64,000 bases of DNA from Botrytis cinerea B05.10 (GCF_000143535.2 NC_037313.1:503501-567500); one strand, 5' to 3'; shown: positions 11,094 to 24,214, counted from the first letter of the stretch. Notes: generated from the letters alone by a model not told the origin. Numbers and translations: made by a program.

Positions 11094-12798
11094 ATGTCTA
11101 ATCCTTCCCATGCTACTCCTGCACGGAATGGGCTTTCTCTCTATGCCAACTTGTTAGATCCATCATCGAGTGACACGCCCGGTTCCATTACAAAAGGACC
11201 TGTTGTTTTCAATCCAGTGGAAGACGAAGCTTCTAAGAAACCTCAAATTGATGCTGGTATGTTGTGAATGATCCAGGTGCAATCTGTGTTTCTGTATAGC
11301 TCACTCAGTATTGAATAGCGGCCCTTAGATTTCAACCCACGAGAAGACCACAGCTTTCTCAAAAGCCAAAAGCGAAACCATCATTCCCAAAAGCTGCCAT
11401 TGCCAGTCTAAATGCTACCGAACCGAGCAACGTAACCGTTGCGAAATCTACCCTATCGAATACTGCCAAACCAGCTTCTAAGAGCACCCTGGCCGACTGG
11501 GCCGCTGACGACGATGACGTGAATGGGTTCTATGTTGGAGAAAAAAGACAAAGAGGTGGTAGGAAACGAAGAAAGAAGAATAGGGAAGAGCAAGCCGTGG
11601 CGCAAGACTGGGACGATATTTACGACCCTTCACGGCCAAATAACTATGAAGAGTATAAACATAGTGATGAGAAGGTTCGAGAGGTACGAGAATGGAAGGA
11701 TAGGCTTTATGCTCACAGAATGGCGCGGAAGACATCAAGTGATAGTGATGACGAGGAATCATATCGTCCAAAGATTGGTAGTAAGCGACCTCTTTTTATA
11801 CTTTTTTTTCTCATGGGACTAATGATTTCAGACCAATTTGCTCCGCCTCCGAATTATTCATTTGCTCCTCCCCCAATTGATTCTCCTCCCAAGAATCATT
11901 CCAAGTCCCCACAAAGTGACTCTTATAGTCCTACTCTTGCGGCAGAATCTAACCCACCTCCTCCACCACCCGAAGATCAGCCATTACCTCCACCAGTACC
12001 ATCATTAGCAGGGGCTATTTCCAGAGCACCAGTGCGATATAATTTACCGCCGGCGCCAAGTGATCTTCCAGCTTCGGAAGCAGAACTAGATAAAGCTTTT
12101 GCCGACGAAGTAGACGGCGAAGACGAGGAAGAAGCTGACGAAAATGCACCAAAATCACTTCGTCCAGGCCAAAAAGGGTTTGCAGAGCGTCTAATGTCTA
12201 AATATGGCTGGAGCAAAGGTTCAGGACTGGGGGCCGATGGCTCTGGTATGATTACACCTCTTCAGGTCAAACTTGACAAACGTAAAAAGAAGTCCGATGC
12301 AGAAGGCGGTGGATTTCGCGATGCGGGGGGCAGAGGAAAGATCATTGGTGGTAAGAAGGTTGTTAAGGAGGACGAAGCAGGCAGATTCGGACCAATGTCA
12401 GAAGTCATCGTGCTGCGTGGAATGGTGGATAACATGGATTTAGATGAGGAGGTGGAAGGTTCAGGGGATGGGGGTCTGATGCAGGAAATTGGAGATGAGT
12501 GTGGTGAAAAGGTATGTTCGACTGTGTCAATGGCTGAAAAATAGCACACTGACAAGCTTTAGTATGGACGAGTTGAACGAGTCTATATCGACAGGCAAAG
12601 TGCCCCGGCAAAAGTCTTCGTCAAATTCACTAATCAGTTATCGGCTCTGAGGGTACGTAACTCAATTGGCTTCCCTTTATTGACTGTAGCTGACCTAGAC
12701 AGGCTGTTAATGCTCTTGAGGGGCGAATATTTAACGGGAATACTATATCAGCTTTGTTTTATGATACGGAAACTTTTGAGAAGGGTATCTATGAGTAG
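11094..12798 (+). CDS. splicing factor 45 (SPF45/RBM17-like), G-patch plus RRM/UHM
   Basis: Five exons: 11094-11256, 11319-about 11780, 11832-12511, 12563-12652, 12703-12798. The exon-2 donor could be 11778 or 11781, a one-residue difference. The N-terminal half has the SPF45-type segment ALRFQPTRRPQ, a tryptophan-containing TLADWAADDDD stretch, a basic patch and a Pro-rich region (APPPNYSFAPPP). A G-patch follows (FAERLMSKYGWSKGSGLG). The last two exons encode a C-terminal RNA-recognition fold of the UHM kind (YGRVERVYIDR ... AVNALEGRIFNGNTISALFY). SPF45 proteins act in the nucleus and contact U2AF/SF3b ULM peptides to influence 3' splice-site choice. The domain order matches the family. Confidence 0.9.
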
Positions 12799-13678
12799 AT
12801 AATTAATTTTTGTCCATAAATCGATGGCGTTCGCAGTACTGTTTCGTCTTACTCGACATTTCTTTCTGATTGTCGCGCAAATGTATCCATGGGTAGTCCC
12901 GTTGCATAGCATCTCGGCCTCGATCTTATCATGTGTCCCTCATCTTGCATATTCATCAATCTGAACAACATGGTCGCCCGGATAAGTGTCCTTGGCGATC
13001 ATCCTTCAGCTGGTAATGTCACGGATGATGTAACGTGGCTTCGGGATAACAAATTTTCATGAAAAGACCAATACCAACAATACATTCATCAATCTGCAGC
13101 TGGACCCCGACATGAGTATTACTACCCGATCGGGATTGTATTTTCCTAGACTTGTTTTTAAGTTTGTTATGTCATGGATGGATTCTTGATGCTGTTTTGG
13201 CATTTCGGTTAAGTTAGATAAAATGTAGTACCCCTTTCAATTTAGATTACCAAGACGTATGAGATCAAGAACATTAAGAATAGAAAATCAATAGTTTGTT
13301 GTACATGGAACAGATTAAAAAGGTGAATATGAAACTTTACTAGATTCTCAATTATTTCTCCATTTGATCGTATTCCCAGCACTTCAGCGCCTCGTAATTA
13401 TGATTTCTATTATGTTCCACAGGTATAGCAATTCCATAGTTCATATCCCAGTATTTGTCACACTATATAGTCCATGCAGCTTCTCCCCAAAAAGGTTAGT
13501 AGGGCAAAGGGGCAGACTCAAAAGCTGTACCCTTTTGATATATATCTATCTCTACTATTTTGGAGTTGTCACTTCTCCTTCACAAGTTCCATTGAAGAGC
13601 ATTCTCTTGTCCACCAAAGATTCGCTGCTATAAAGTCTCGAATGTTCATATTCAATTGGCACTATTCATTCATCTAAA
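12799..13678. other. intergenic region between SPF45 and the first Sur2-like gene
   Basis: AT-rich sequence with no coding evidence. It should contain the SPF45 3'-UTR and the promoter of the first hydroxylase gene. Confidence 0.6.
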
Positions 13679-14895
13679 ATGTCGAATTTCACAGACTCTT
13701 CAACCTTCTCCTCGGCGCCATCTTGTGCGTTACACCCTCGTTCATCTATACTATCCGGGATTTCTGATCACACGCTGGGTGTAATTCTACCCACATTGAT
13801 TTACATCATTGGGGGTTTATTCTTCCACATTGTCAATGAGCTTGAATTGTTTAGCAACTATCGCATCCATCCACCGAAGGAGGAACTACATCGAAACCGC
13901 GTGTCAAAGTTGGGCTGTCTGCTTGTTGTCATTCGTTACCATGTCATACAGATCGTGATAGGACTACTTCTCACCTACAACAATGGGCCTGAGCTTGTGG
14001 AAATTGGAGGTTGCGAAACATATCAGTGGGTGAGACGGATTAGAAAGTGTCTTACGGTCATTCCTTGGGCATTGACACCGCTCGGTTTAGATACTCAAGG
14101 ACTTATGTCGAAATTTAGCAAAACACCTTTGCTGGCGCATTTCTCGGCAAACAGTCATGAGATATCACCCAGTCCGACCTTCACTGCTCTGGAGTGGAAC
14201 TTGGCGCGTATTATAGTTTCTTTCGCCGTTCCAGCGATACAGTTCTTCGTTTACCTCGCAGTTGTCGATACATGGATATATTTTATGCATCGTCTCTGTC
14301 ATATCAACAAGACTCTTTATCGTATGTACAGGCCTCTATTTTGGTGAATGCTTTCCACTCGAATTTATCTAATTGAAAATTCTTCTAGGGATTGTTCACG
14401 CTCAGCATCATGAAATTTACGTTCCTTATGCTTATGGAGCCGTATACGCCCATTGGCTCGAAACTCTCTTCTTGGATATCTCGAGCTTTGCCTTAGCAAG
14501 TGCCATTTCAGGAATTTCAGTTCGTCAAGGAATGATTGTAACATCGCTGGCGACGTTGAAGACTCTTAGTGATCATTGCAATTTTGTATTTCCTTGGGAC
14601 CCTTTTGGGTATGTCAATGGAAACAATGCAGCATTCCACGATTTGCATCATCAAAGTTGGGGTCTCAAGGTCAGTGAAATCTCGAGACTTAAGACAATAT
14701 TATTTCTTCTATAGATGCTAACACCAGTCTACCTAGTTTAACTATTCTACATATACCGTGTTTTGGGATAAATTCTGTGGGACTGAATGGACTGATACTC
14801 CAGGTGCAGACATACGCTACGCTCGCACTCGTGAGTTAATCAGAGCTCGCAGGGAGACAGACGAGGTTACTATTGTGCACCCGAAAACGGCGTAG
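13679..14895 (+). CDS. Sur2-like sphingoid-base hydroxylase (fatty-acid hydroxylase superfamily), copy 1
   Basis: Three exons (13679-14321, 14389-14669, 14737-14895) give about 360 residues, near the usual Sur2 length. The di-iron histidine boxes are intact: HRLCH, HAQHH and FHDLHH. Several hydrophobic segments indicate an ER membrane protein, for example VILPTLIYIIGGLFF near the N terminus. Sur2 enzymes hydroxylate sphinganine at C4 to make phytosphingosine. A second Sur2-like gene lies 809 bp downstream on the same strand. Two introns sit at equivalent positions in both copies, after the LYR segment (phase 1) and after the last histidine box (phase 0). Which copy is the housekeeping C4-hydroxylase cannot be told from sequence alone. 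Confidence 0.85.
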
Positions 14896-15704
14896 AGGAG
14901 ATTTAGAATATCTACCCACGGAGATAAAGTATCTTGTGCCTCGGAGTCGGAAATATGTATGGAGGGGTTACCTATTCTTTGTAGCCAATGTGTCCAAGAT
15001 TTCAGACTGCAATTTTATTTGAGTTCGTCGGATTTTGAATCTTGGGAGAAAGTTTCAGTCATTTTGATACGTTTTTTTATATCCCAGATAGATAATAGTC
15101 AAAAGTGTTTCAATTTGAAATGAAATACAGTTGCCAGGATAATTTCAATATCCAATAGTTCCTGATTGTTGGGCTGCAGTCCGGACTACCAAGCACAGTG
15201 CACACATTGCTCGTGATCCCTATCGGTCTGCATCTCAATCTTCTACTACACTTTCTCAATTGAGCGCGGAAGAGATTTCAGTCTTGTTCCGGCATAGCGC
15301 TGGGGTTGTCACACCTAATTAATTCTACCAATTGTGCCGCGTTTCCATCTCCATGTCGTTCACGACCCTTGATATTCGTAAACAATATTCTTGAGTGTAA
15401 TGAGCAATGCAGCCACAAACAAGTCGATCCAGCTGAATTGTACAAGTGAATACAGTGAGCGCCACCATGAGGTTTATCCTTTTGCCGTAATCTGGGCATG
15501 CATGACTACAAACCTGGACAAATTTGATAAATGCACTTATCAAAGTTGTGCTGTGAATGAAGCTGAGCAAACTACATGGATATGGCTTGCTGAGACTCTT
15601 TACTATAAGATAGCATTTCAGTTTACACTTCTTGGAGTCTCAACTAAAACCCTTCAGCGTTGAAGCTTCTCTCTCAGATTTCGTTTGTATAGCTATCACT
15701 CAGA
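14896..15704. other. spacer between the tandem Sur2-like genes
   Basis: Contains the 3' region of copy 1 and the promoter and leader of copy 2. No gene or recognisable repeat is seen. Confidence 0.6.
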
Positions 15705-16976
15705 ATGAATACTCCAATGGCCAATGCCTCTTCCATCACCCCCGGCTACATACTGCCTCCTCCCCACCTCTATCCTCGCCCGCCTATGTCCTCCCATATC
15801 TCAGACTTCCACCTCACACTCCTACTTCCTGTTTTAACATACTGGCTCACTGCTCTTTTCTGGTCCATCATCTCATATTGTGATATTTGGTCTAGCTACC
15901 GCATTCACACACCCGCTGAACTCGAAAGTCGCAACCGTGTCACTGTCCCCCAAGTACTGCGCTCTATCCTCGGACAACAGCTATTCCAGACAGCATGGGG
16001 GTTGTTCCTGGGCTATTATGTTCTTGGAACTCAGGAGATGATAGGGTCAGAGGATTATGATATCGCCATGTGGGCGGAGAGGGTTGTGGAAGGATATTCC
16101 TGGATACAGTGGAGCTTGAGAATGAGCATGATGGGTTTGGGATTGGATCTCGCCAACTCAAAAGGGTCGTTGCATCTTCCGATTCGTGTTAACGTCACCA
16201 CGTCTGTAAGTTATTTCATCCGGCTTTAACATCTTCCACAAAGACTGATGTGTGCAAAGGATGGAAGAATCATTGTATGGGAAATGATACTTGCGCAAGT
16301 AATATATAGGATTCTTGCACCCGCAGTTCGATTCGCGATTTGCATCTTCATTAGCGACTCATGGCAATATTTTGGACATCGCGCCTTCCATGAAAATAGA
16401 TGGCTATACCGTATGTATCATAATTCCATCTCTCAGCAACCTTTCCCAATTGCTAATCCATTTCGGATTACCAGGAAATATTCACTCCTTACACCACCGT
16501 GTCAACGCGCCTTATGCATTTGCCGCATTTTACAATACTCTCACCGAATCATTTATCATGGATACCTGCGGAATCAGCATCGCGTTTTACTTTTCCGGAC
16601 TTCATATGCGTGAGGCTCTAGTCTTCTCCGTCATCAGCGTATTGAAAGGCGTTGATGATCACTGCGGATACAGACTCCCTTGGGATCCCATCCAATGGTT
16701 GGGCGAACAAGATACTTCGTTTCATGACATCCATCACCAGACTTGGGGTGCTACCGTAAGTGGATGATTTTCCTTCCTATAACCCCTTTGAAGGCGAATT
16801 GAGCTTGGGAACTTCAAACTGACTGTTAATTTGATGAATAGACAAATTATTCGCAGGTTTACACAACATTCTGGGATCATGTTTTGGGAACGATATCTAA
16901 AAAGACACCGGAGGAGATAGATGAGCTTTACAAGAAGGGAAAAGAGAATGCGGAAAAGGCTAAGAAAGTCAATTGA
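15705..16976 (+). CDS. Sur2-like sphingoid-base hydroxylase, copy 2
   Basis: Four exons (15705-16205, 16260-16410, 16475-16755, 16842-16976) encode about 355 residues. The histidine boxes are HRAFH, HSLHH and FHDIHH, so the di-iron site is kept. The last two introns match those of copy 1 in position and phase; the first (16206-16259) is extra. The tail is lysine-rich (KKGKENAEKAKKVN), as can be seen in ER-retained membrane enzymes. The N terminus is proline-rich and differs from copy 1. The two proteins are clearly diverged, so the duplication is old. It may hydroxylate a sphingoid base or a related lipid; substrate specificity is not readable. Confidence 0.85.
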
Positions 16977-17889
16977 GATCTACGAATAGAGTAGAATGAT
17001 GTGGAACGGGTTCAGAAGCCGATGATGGTGAAATGGAGCTTGAAGTTTGAGAAAGAAAAAGTGGATGGTGTGCAGACGAAGTCGTTGAACGTATGAGTGG
17101 ATAATTTTCCTTGCGTCTAATTCCTGGTGATGTTTTATATTTCAAGATTTTCTGTACCAAATATGGGTTCTGAAATACTTCTCTATTGTATTTTTCAGCT
17201 TAGTCCGTGGGATGCAGGATGAATTTTATTGATTACACTACTCAAATCTCGAATACCGTCCAAGAAATCGCCAGGATGTTAGATTTGGATCTTCAAATGC
17301 TTGTTCTTATCTTACGTGTTCTGTGTGTGTCACAATGATGTGCAGCTGAAGTTGGATTTCAAAAATGCCGATGTACTATAAAATCTCTCAATATCAATGC
17401 CAATAAATGACGTACTGTGAAGAAAAAATTGTTGAGAATGAGGAGGGATTTATGAGACATGGCGTAGCTACACTCTCAATTTTGCTCTAATGGATTTATA
17501 TTAGATTAAGGATACAATTCACAAGTACGCATGTTTTACCTGTCTCACTGTGTGACTTACGGTATACTCGCACAAGTACCGACAGTGTGGATGTGCAGTA
17601 CAGCATCATTTACACAACAGACGTATTGTTAATTAGATAGCGAAATTTAGATTTGATACTTTTGGTGTTTGTCGCACAGAACTAGATATTCAAAGAAAAC
17701 TTAGATACATTTATGCAATGAAGAACGAAATCAAGCAACAAAGAGATGCATATTGTAGATGAATCGAATCGGAAAGAAAGAGTAGGAAATTTCCATTTAA
17801 CAAGCAGATTGTTTGACACATCGATATTGCCAAATATTCACCAAAGAGAATAGTTTATATCCTCAGTCTATGCCACGTTTTTCAACTTT
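16977..17889. other. convergent intergenic region, Sur2-like copy 2 / MFS
   Basis: A 913-bp stretch between two stop codons. It is AT-rich, and I see no gene or strong repeat in it. Confidence 0.6.
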
Positions 17890-19718
17890 CTACTCTTCTC
17901 GAAATAGATAGCCTCCAGTGAAAACCAACTGTTGTAAAATTAGTGAATATTCCTGAAATAAACGACAAGAAATGTACTTACACATGGAATTGCCCCAGTT
18001 AGTGAGAAAATACCCATAGCTAAAGTCATGGCCTTCCAGCCAAATTGTGTGATCAATGCACCGGCAAACACTGGACCAAATATGGTAGCAGCAGCCATGG
18101 AACAATTGAAAAGAGCATAAGCTTGAGCATAAGCACCGCCAGGACCAAATTTGCCTGGATTTGCGACCTCGATTTCTCCAACTACTAGAGACAAATCGGC
18201 GGCAACAGGTGCTACGATGAGAATAAGAGTACACCCTAGAGATCGAAGTTTAGTAGGTGAACATAAGCTCCTGTGAGAAGATGAAAGGTAAAATTTCATA
18301 CCGCAGATAAACAATAGAACGCACAGCAGCACCTTTTGCTCATCTGAATCGTTATCGACAAGTCGCAGAAGCATCAATGGCACTGCTGTGAGAGTACATC
18401 CAGCAACAGCAATCCAACGGGGACCTAGACGATCAGATAATGCACCGACGAGTGGGCCTCCAAGTCCAGGAATGGCTATGCAGAGAAATATGAGACCGGC
18501 GGCAAGAGAGCTCCAGTGAAAGGTTTCTTTGACGAACAATGCGAGAACGCTGTCAAAGGTAGCAAGAATAGAAACGTTGACAAATATACCATAAATGGCG
18601 GCAACAACTCGTGGTGAGCCGAGCAAGGTGATGACTGGCGGAAGACTCCAGCCCTTGGAGTCTTGTTTTCCGTTTTGTTTTCTGTTTGGAAGGAGAGCGC
18701 TAGATTCGTCATAGTTAGGTATCCCAAATCCAGGAGGGGTAGAATTAGCAGTATTGGTAGAATGTTCCCAACTATCAGTGCTTTCCGAAGTATTACTCCG
18801 AGCCTCATGTTCGATAACAGAGGTGTTAAAGGTTCCGTTGCCTTCAACTGTTGTCGCTTTAACACTCTTGCCAAGGTATTTTTGGGCTGTCCGTTTCTCG
18901 ATCATAAACATACGTAGTATGATATCGATAACAATGAGTCCAGCAGCCATACCAAACACGGCCATATAGCCGGCCTTATCATAAACAATACCTCCAAGCA
19001 GAGGGCTGATTATGAGGCCAACACTGGAACATGACAAAGCTGTGCCCATCCACTGTCCAATGTTTTCACTTCCAACAGTGTCAACTAATAGAGCGAGTCC
19101 AACAGTGTATACGATCGCAGCCGAGAATCCTTGGAACATTCTACTAACGACAAGAAGCCATGCCTTCTTTGCAAACCCAAATAGTAGAGTTGCAGCCGCG
19201 AGGATGAATAAGCCTGCAAAGTAAGTGATAGATCTATCGGCAGTATGGTCCGCGAGCCATCCACAAATTGGAGATCCGACTACGATAGCAGCACCGAAGA
19301 CTGCGAATATGAAAGAAGTCCACCATTGCACTATTTTCAATCAGCGAATGGCCAAGTCTTGAATTTTTCTCACATACCTTCCTCTTCCGGCACACCCGAT
19401 CGTTCTTGTAGACTGAATGGAAGAACGGGGACTACCTATTCGGTGTCAGTACAATTTAGTATAGATTTGGCTACTCATCTTGTAGCATTATCGATATGAA
19501 TGGTATGAAAGATAAAAACGGGGTGCTTACAACACCATAGAGGAAAGCATCCTAAGCCACGTTAGATACAAACAGAAGTAAAGCAGATCATTTGACAAGC
19601 TTACAGTAAAGATAGCACAGCAAACTGTGGTAAGAATAAACCAGTCAGAGGAACGATATTCAAGAAGCCATGGAACCTTCTGAGGCTTTGAACTTGCACT
19701 TTCGATATCGGCTGTCAT
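17890..19718 (-). CDS. MFS transporter, DHA1/vesicular-amine-transporter-like
   Basis: Six exons on the minus strand: 19605-19718, 19531-19551, 19378-19435, 18302-19330, 17982-18235, 17890-17928, giving about 504 residues. Exon 2 is a 21-nt microexon (DAFLYGV). The protein has the usual 12-helix MFS layout with a hydrophilic central loop rich in Ser/Thr/Asn (about residues 245-290). It carries the family pieces DAFLYGVVVPVLPF in helix 1, GWLADHTADRS (motif A) and PLVGALSDRLGPRWIAV in the second half. Proteins of this kind are proton antiporters for amines or drugs at the plasma or vacuolar membrane. It is divergent from the alcohol dehydrogenase gene (699-bp promoter). It may export the product of the neighbouring putative pathway; that is inference. 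Confidence 0.85.
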
Positions 19719-20417
19719 CTTCGAAATTTTCCGATTGTTTGGTGATTTGATTCAGTATGAACAAAAACAGAGACAAGTCTTCAACTTCAAAAGTTGGCAT
19801 CAAAATTTTCACACGTAGAAATAGACACGTATGCACTAAACTTACCTCATCTTCTCTATTCCCAAACAGATCATTTTTATTACCAGGCCAATCATCTTGA
19901 TCTCAGGCGCACGCCGAGGCTTCTATCACTTAGCCCCTCCTCCATTGCACCTTTTCAGCTTGCCCACTACTTCGGGTTGATGATTTAACGAAGTATATTA
20001 TGATGAGACACTTGTCATCAACAAGCGATATCTGGTACAACCTTCTGGTCCATTTGTGTGGTCGGCGATAAAATCTATGGCTTGATTTAATGAACGATCG
20101 ACGGCCTCGCTGGGTTAAATGCAGGCGAGATTTTCTGGGGCTCGCGTACGATGCAGTTCACAACACAATATAAACACAGCAAGTACAACAGAAAGGGCCG
20201 ATGTACTACCGTGCTAGCTTTGTGCAACCAGTCGAGTGGCGCACACGAGCCGCTTGGCACAGGTGACCAATGTGGGAACGCCGGCATATTTGATATCCCG
20301 TTTAGAGCATCGATACAGTATCGCCATTTTTTGCTAGCTATATACACAGTCGCAATTCCATGATTGTCGAGTATCGACCGCGAGCATTAACTAAACGAAA
20401 GTCTGCAAGTCATTAAG
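19719..20417. promoter_or_regulatory. shared divergent promoter, MFS / alcohol dehydrogenase
   Basis: The two start codons face away from each other across 699 bp, so the genes may be co-regulated. No known binding motif is claimed. Confidence 0.55.
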
Positions 20418-21606
20418 ATGGGGGAACCAACGATCAACTCTGACATCACTTTCAAAGGATGGATGGGACTTGACAAGAACGCTTTAACCGATGGGTTGAA
20501 GCTAGCTCCTTTTGAGCCCAAGAAATGGGAAGAGACCGACATAGATGTCAAGATTACTCACTGCGGTCTCTGCGCAAGTGATTTGCATACTTTGCGAAGT
20601 GGATGGGTAAGAAACTCCAAACCTCATTTGATCTAGTCTCACATTTTTCTCGAGCAGTGGCCTACCAATTATCCTTGTTGTGCCGGCCATGAAATTGTTG
20701 GAGAAGTAATCCGTGTTGGGAAAGCAGTCGAGCGAAATATTGCGTTGGTATACCCTATAAGTCGATAGAAATTATTTCCGTCTGACAAAGAACAGTATTG
20801 GCGACAGAGTGGGAATTGGCCCCATCATTTACGTTTGCGCCCAGAAAGATTGCACGGAGTGTAGCTCGGGTATGCCAAACTATTGTCCACGGAAAGTTGC
20901 CGCATATGAAGGTTATCTCCCCGATGGTAGCAAGACTTTCGGTGGATTTGCAAATTACTGTAGAGTTCCAGGCATTGCGGCCATTCGTATTCCTCAAGCG
21001 CTAAGTAGCGCTGTGGCAGCTCCATTGCTCTGTGCCGGTAGTACCACGTTTGGTCCACTAGCAGAACGCCAAGGAAAAGGAAAGCGAGTAGGAATAATCG
21101 GTGTTGGAGGTTTGGGTCATTTTGCAGTCATGTTTGCAAGGGCATTGGAATTTGAGCATGTTGTTGCAATTTCACGACGGGAGAGCAAACGCGACGATGC
21201 CATCAAGCTGGGTGCACATAACTACATAGCTACCGAAGACGAGAAGGATTGGGCAGAGAAGTATGCAAAGTCACTTGATGTAATTGTTTGTACTGTGTCA
21301 TCCGCTGAGATGCCATTGAACAAATATCTGGGGTTGCTCAGGACGGGAGGACACTTCTGCCAAGTTGGCTTGCCAGACGACTCCCTGCCAGCGTTTGACA
21401 TATTTGGACTTGTCGAACGAAAGATTTCGATTCATTTCAATGATATACTCTCAATTAAGGGGACAGAAGACCTCTTAGAGTTTGTATTAAAGAAAAACCT
21501 TCAGCCCTTGGTTGAAACACGAAAGATGAGTGATATAAATAATGTTCTGAAGGAGATGGAAGCTGGGAAAGCGAGGTACCGATATGTATTGGTGAATAAT
21601 GATTGA
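20418..21606 (+). CDS. NADP-dependent zinc alcohol dehydrogenase, Adh6/cinnamyl-alcohol-dehydrogenase type
   Basis: Three exons (20418-20606, 20658-20743, 20796-21606) give about 361 residues, standard for the family. The catalytic zinc region (HCGLCASDLH, then GHEIVGEV), the four-cysteine structural zinc loop (CAQKDCTECSSGMPNYC) and the Rossmann motif (GVGGLGHFAVMFA) are present. SRRESKR after the second strand suits NADPH. Intron 2 needs an unusual GTTGGT donor to keep frame and give NIAIGDRVGIG, which matches the family. Adh6-type enzymes reduce aromatic and aliphatic aldehydes in the cytosol. It is divergent from the MFS gene and tail-to-tail with the P5C reductase gene. Confidence 0.9.
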
Positions 21607-21955
21607 GCCAACTCCAGAGGCAGATCGGATCAGAGGGAAGAACTTTCAGGATGATTCAAAAATTCAGATCAATTGAGCATTTAGAAAAGTTACAATACGT
21701 GAAAAATGATCATTAGAAGGGTGATTTGACCGTTCAAGGGCATGAGGTTGTAGTACAGCTTCACCGCCTTGTTCTGCCACCCAGCCAAGGTAAATCACGT
21801 GCACATATAAATCTCGCAAACCACTCCTTTCAATTTTTTCGGATCGATTGATAACACAGCAGAACTTCTCCAAATCCACACTTCGGTCATACCATGGGAA
21901 AAGAAAAGAAAAGAAAATTAATAACCATCAATATGATAGCTGAAACAATCAAAGC
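21607..21955. other. convergent intergenic region, ADH / P5C reductase
   Basis: A 349-bp stretch between two stop codons, presumably the two 3'-UTRs. Nothing else is seen. Confidence 0.6.
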
Positions 21956-22975
21956 CTAATTTCTTGCCTGAGCTCCCAATCCCTCAGCAGCTTCTTTACA
22001 CTTAATCAGAGCACCGGCAACAACAGCTCTCACATTCCCCTGTTCAAGCGCTAGCACGCCCATAATCGTTGAGCCACCCGGAGTGGTAATATTCTCCTTT
22101 ACAGAGGCCGGGTGTTCTCCCGCCAGCACCAATGCTGCACATCCTTTCATGGATTGTGCTGCCATGAGCGTAGCATCCTTTCTCGTCAGACCGAGTGTAA
22201 CAGCGCCATCAATCAATGCGTCGAGGATAATCGCAAAGAATGCAGGAGTCGATGCACCCAATGCTGTGCAGGTGTCGAAATTAGTAGCAGAGATGTGTTT
22301 GATCTTGCCAATTGATTCAAATAGCCAATTGATTGCAAGTAGATGGCTAGCTGACGTTGCTTCCGGTGTTTCGATGACTGTGATGGACTCGCGGACAAAG
22401 GAAGCAGTATTTGGCATTGCCCGAGCAATTGTAGCAGGGTAATAACTCTTACCCCCTACAGATTGGAGTACGGATTCGATATCCGGAATTGTAACACCCG
22501 CAAGTAGACTAACGAGGACTTTATCTTGTAACTGGGATCGGATAATGGTGGTGGCCAGACAACTTCGCAAGTCTCCGGGTTGACAAGCTAATACGATCAC
22601 GTCGGCTTCGTGAAGAGGAGCGCGCTGGTCGCCATGATAGATTGCTACCTCTGTGTCGTAAGCTGCAAGGGAGAGTTCCAATTGTGCAGCAGAAGCAGCA
22701 GTGCGGACACAAGCCATGAACTTGTTTGGTACATGGGGTTGGTTTGATACCGGACAAGCTGAGTTGGCTTTCTTGCTCTCTTCAATGTGCGTTAGTATCC
22801 CGCACAATAGAGCAGTTCCGAGGCTTCCTAAAAGAGGTTAACTTATGATACCAATCTCAACGCCCGTGGCTTTTTTTTAGAAGAGATCTGTACCACATCC
22901 TAGGATTGCTAGTGTTATCGATGCACCAGTCTCACTTGAAGGGGTCCCATTCGGATTTTTTTGTGATTCGGACAT
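21956..22975 (-). CDS. pyrroline-5-carboxylate reductase family protein
   Basis: Two exons (22894-22975, 21956-22827) encode about 317 residues. The intron falls inside the dinucleotide-binding motif, and splicing restores LAILGCGSLGTALL (GxGxxG). The C-terminal family signature is clear (ENITTPGGSTIMGVLALE). The enzyme reduces 1-pyrroline-5-carboxylate to proline with NAD(P)H. Related proteins reduce other cyclic imines. The protein is somewhat longer than yeast Pro3 and has an N-terminal extension of about 20 polar residues. Ascomycetes often carry several copies, so this may be a paralogue rather than the proline-pathway enzyme. Its place near an A-T-R reductase makes an imine-reductase role worth testing. 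Confidence 0.88.
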
Positions 22976-24214
22976 TTCTGGAGAATAATTTCAGAACTCA
23001 AAAACAGATCAAGGTGCTCCCGTGTAAATTCGGAAATCTCGCTCCTAAATACCTTTATTATGCTTCGTGTCCCATTGAATTTAACCTTGCAGCTCATGTA
23101 TCAATCACTCAATTAGAACAAACCCTTGGACTCGGATAGAAAAATTAGCATTCTATTAGTTTTAAATTGCTAGTCACACAAGAAAAGTATGCGAAAATGA
23201 TACCATAATTGCAGACAGTAATGGGATGTTCCTGCAAAACGCTCTATTCTACGTATTGCATTGGCTCTGATACTTAACGCTGTGCAATTTCTTCGTCGTT
23301 GTCAATTACACACTGGCTTTTATCCGCCAGAATTCGGGCTGGTATGTCGTACAAAGGTTAAAGGTGCAACCGAAAGCCGGATGTGGCATGTAGTACACAA
23401 GGTGGCTGGCGACCCATACCACAATATCTCCCCGCGCTGCCGGAAAGCCTCGATTTTAATTCCCTACAATTTCAAAGATTTTGCAGCGGAGCTTTTTGCT
23501 TGCTTTATGCACCTTGTTCGACTTGAACATGTCCCTGCAGTAATCTGTCATATGCGACAGCATTGAGGAAACAATAGTGGTATATACCTTGTGTGAATCA
23601 AACGCCTTCGAGTCTAGTACTTTTCCAATCCGAAGACAGGAATCTTTACGCGTTCCTAGCTTTACTCAAATCTCCTAATAAACCCAGTAATTTGAACAGA
23701 TTGTTGTGTTGGTATCACCTCGGTGGTGATCATAACGTCTTCATAACAGGTACGTTTTTATAGATTGTATTGTGTCTATCTATTCTAGGTTCGGAGGTAC
23801 GAGAGCTATATGCAGTACGCTCTTGCGCTAGCACACTAGTGCACTCACGTGTGCATATCAACTCGCGTCACAACATATATCGATTCTAAAAATAAAGCAT
23901 CTCTCAAGCAATTACTTTCTCCTCATCATCGACCTAGCAATTGCACAAAAATGTACACATGGATTCATAAGCCCTCTCCTACCCCAGAACCAAACATTGC
24001 ATGAGCCAACAAGCTACAGATTAGCGGACCGGTCTTTCTTTCCGAGTTCGATCTACAGTACGTCCACCTATCTATCGCAAGCTGAATCCGCATCAAGTCA
24101 GCGCTGTTGTGACGTAACTCTTTCATCCTACCCTAGTAAATAAATAACCCGGTACGTGGAACACGATATAATGCATCACGGAGAGCAGAAAAAATCGAGG
24201 GGATAGCGGGAAAT

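Noticed and set aside
23261..23566. 101-codon frame in the gene-poor gap
   Set aside because: Starts with TTG, no matching exon partners, no recognised motif.
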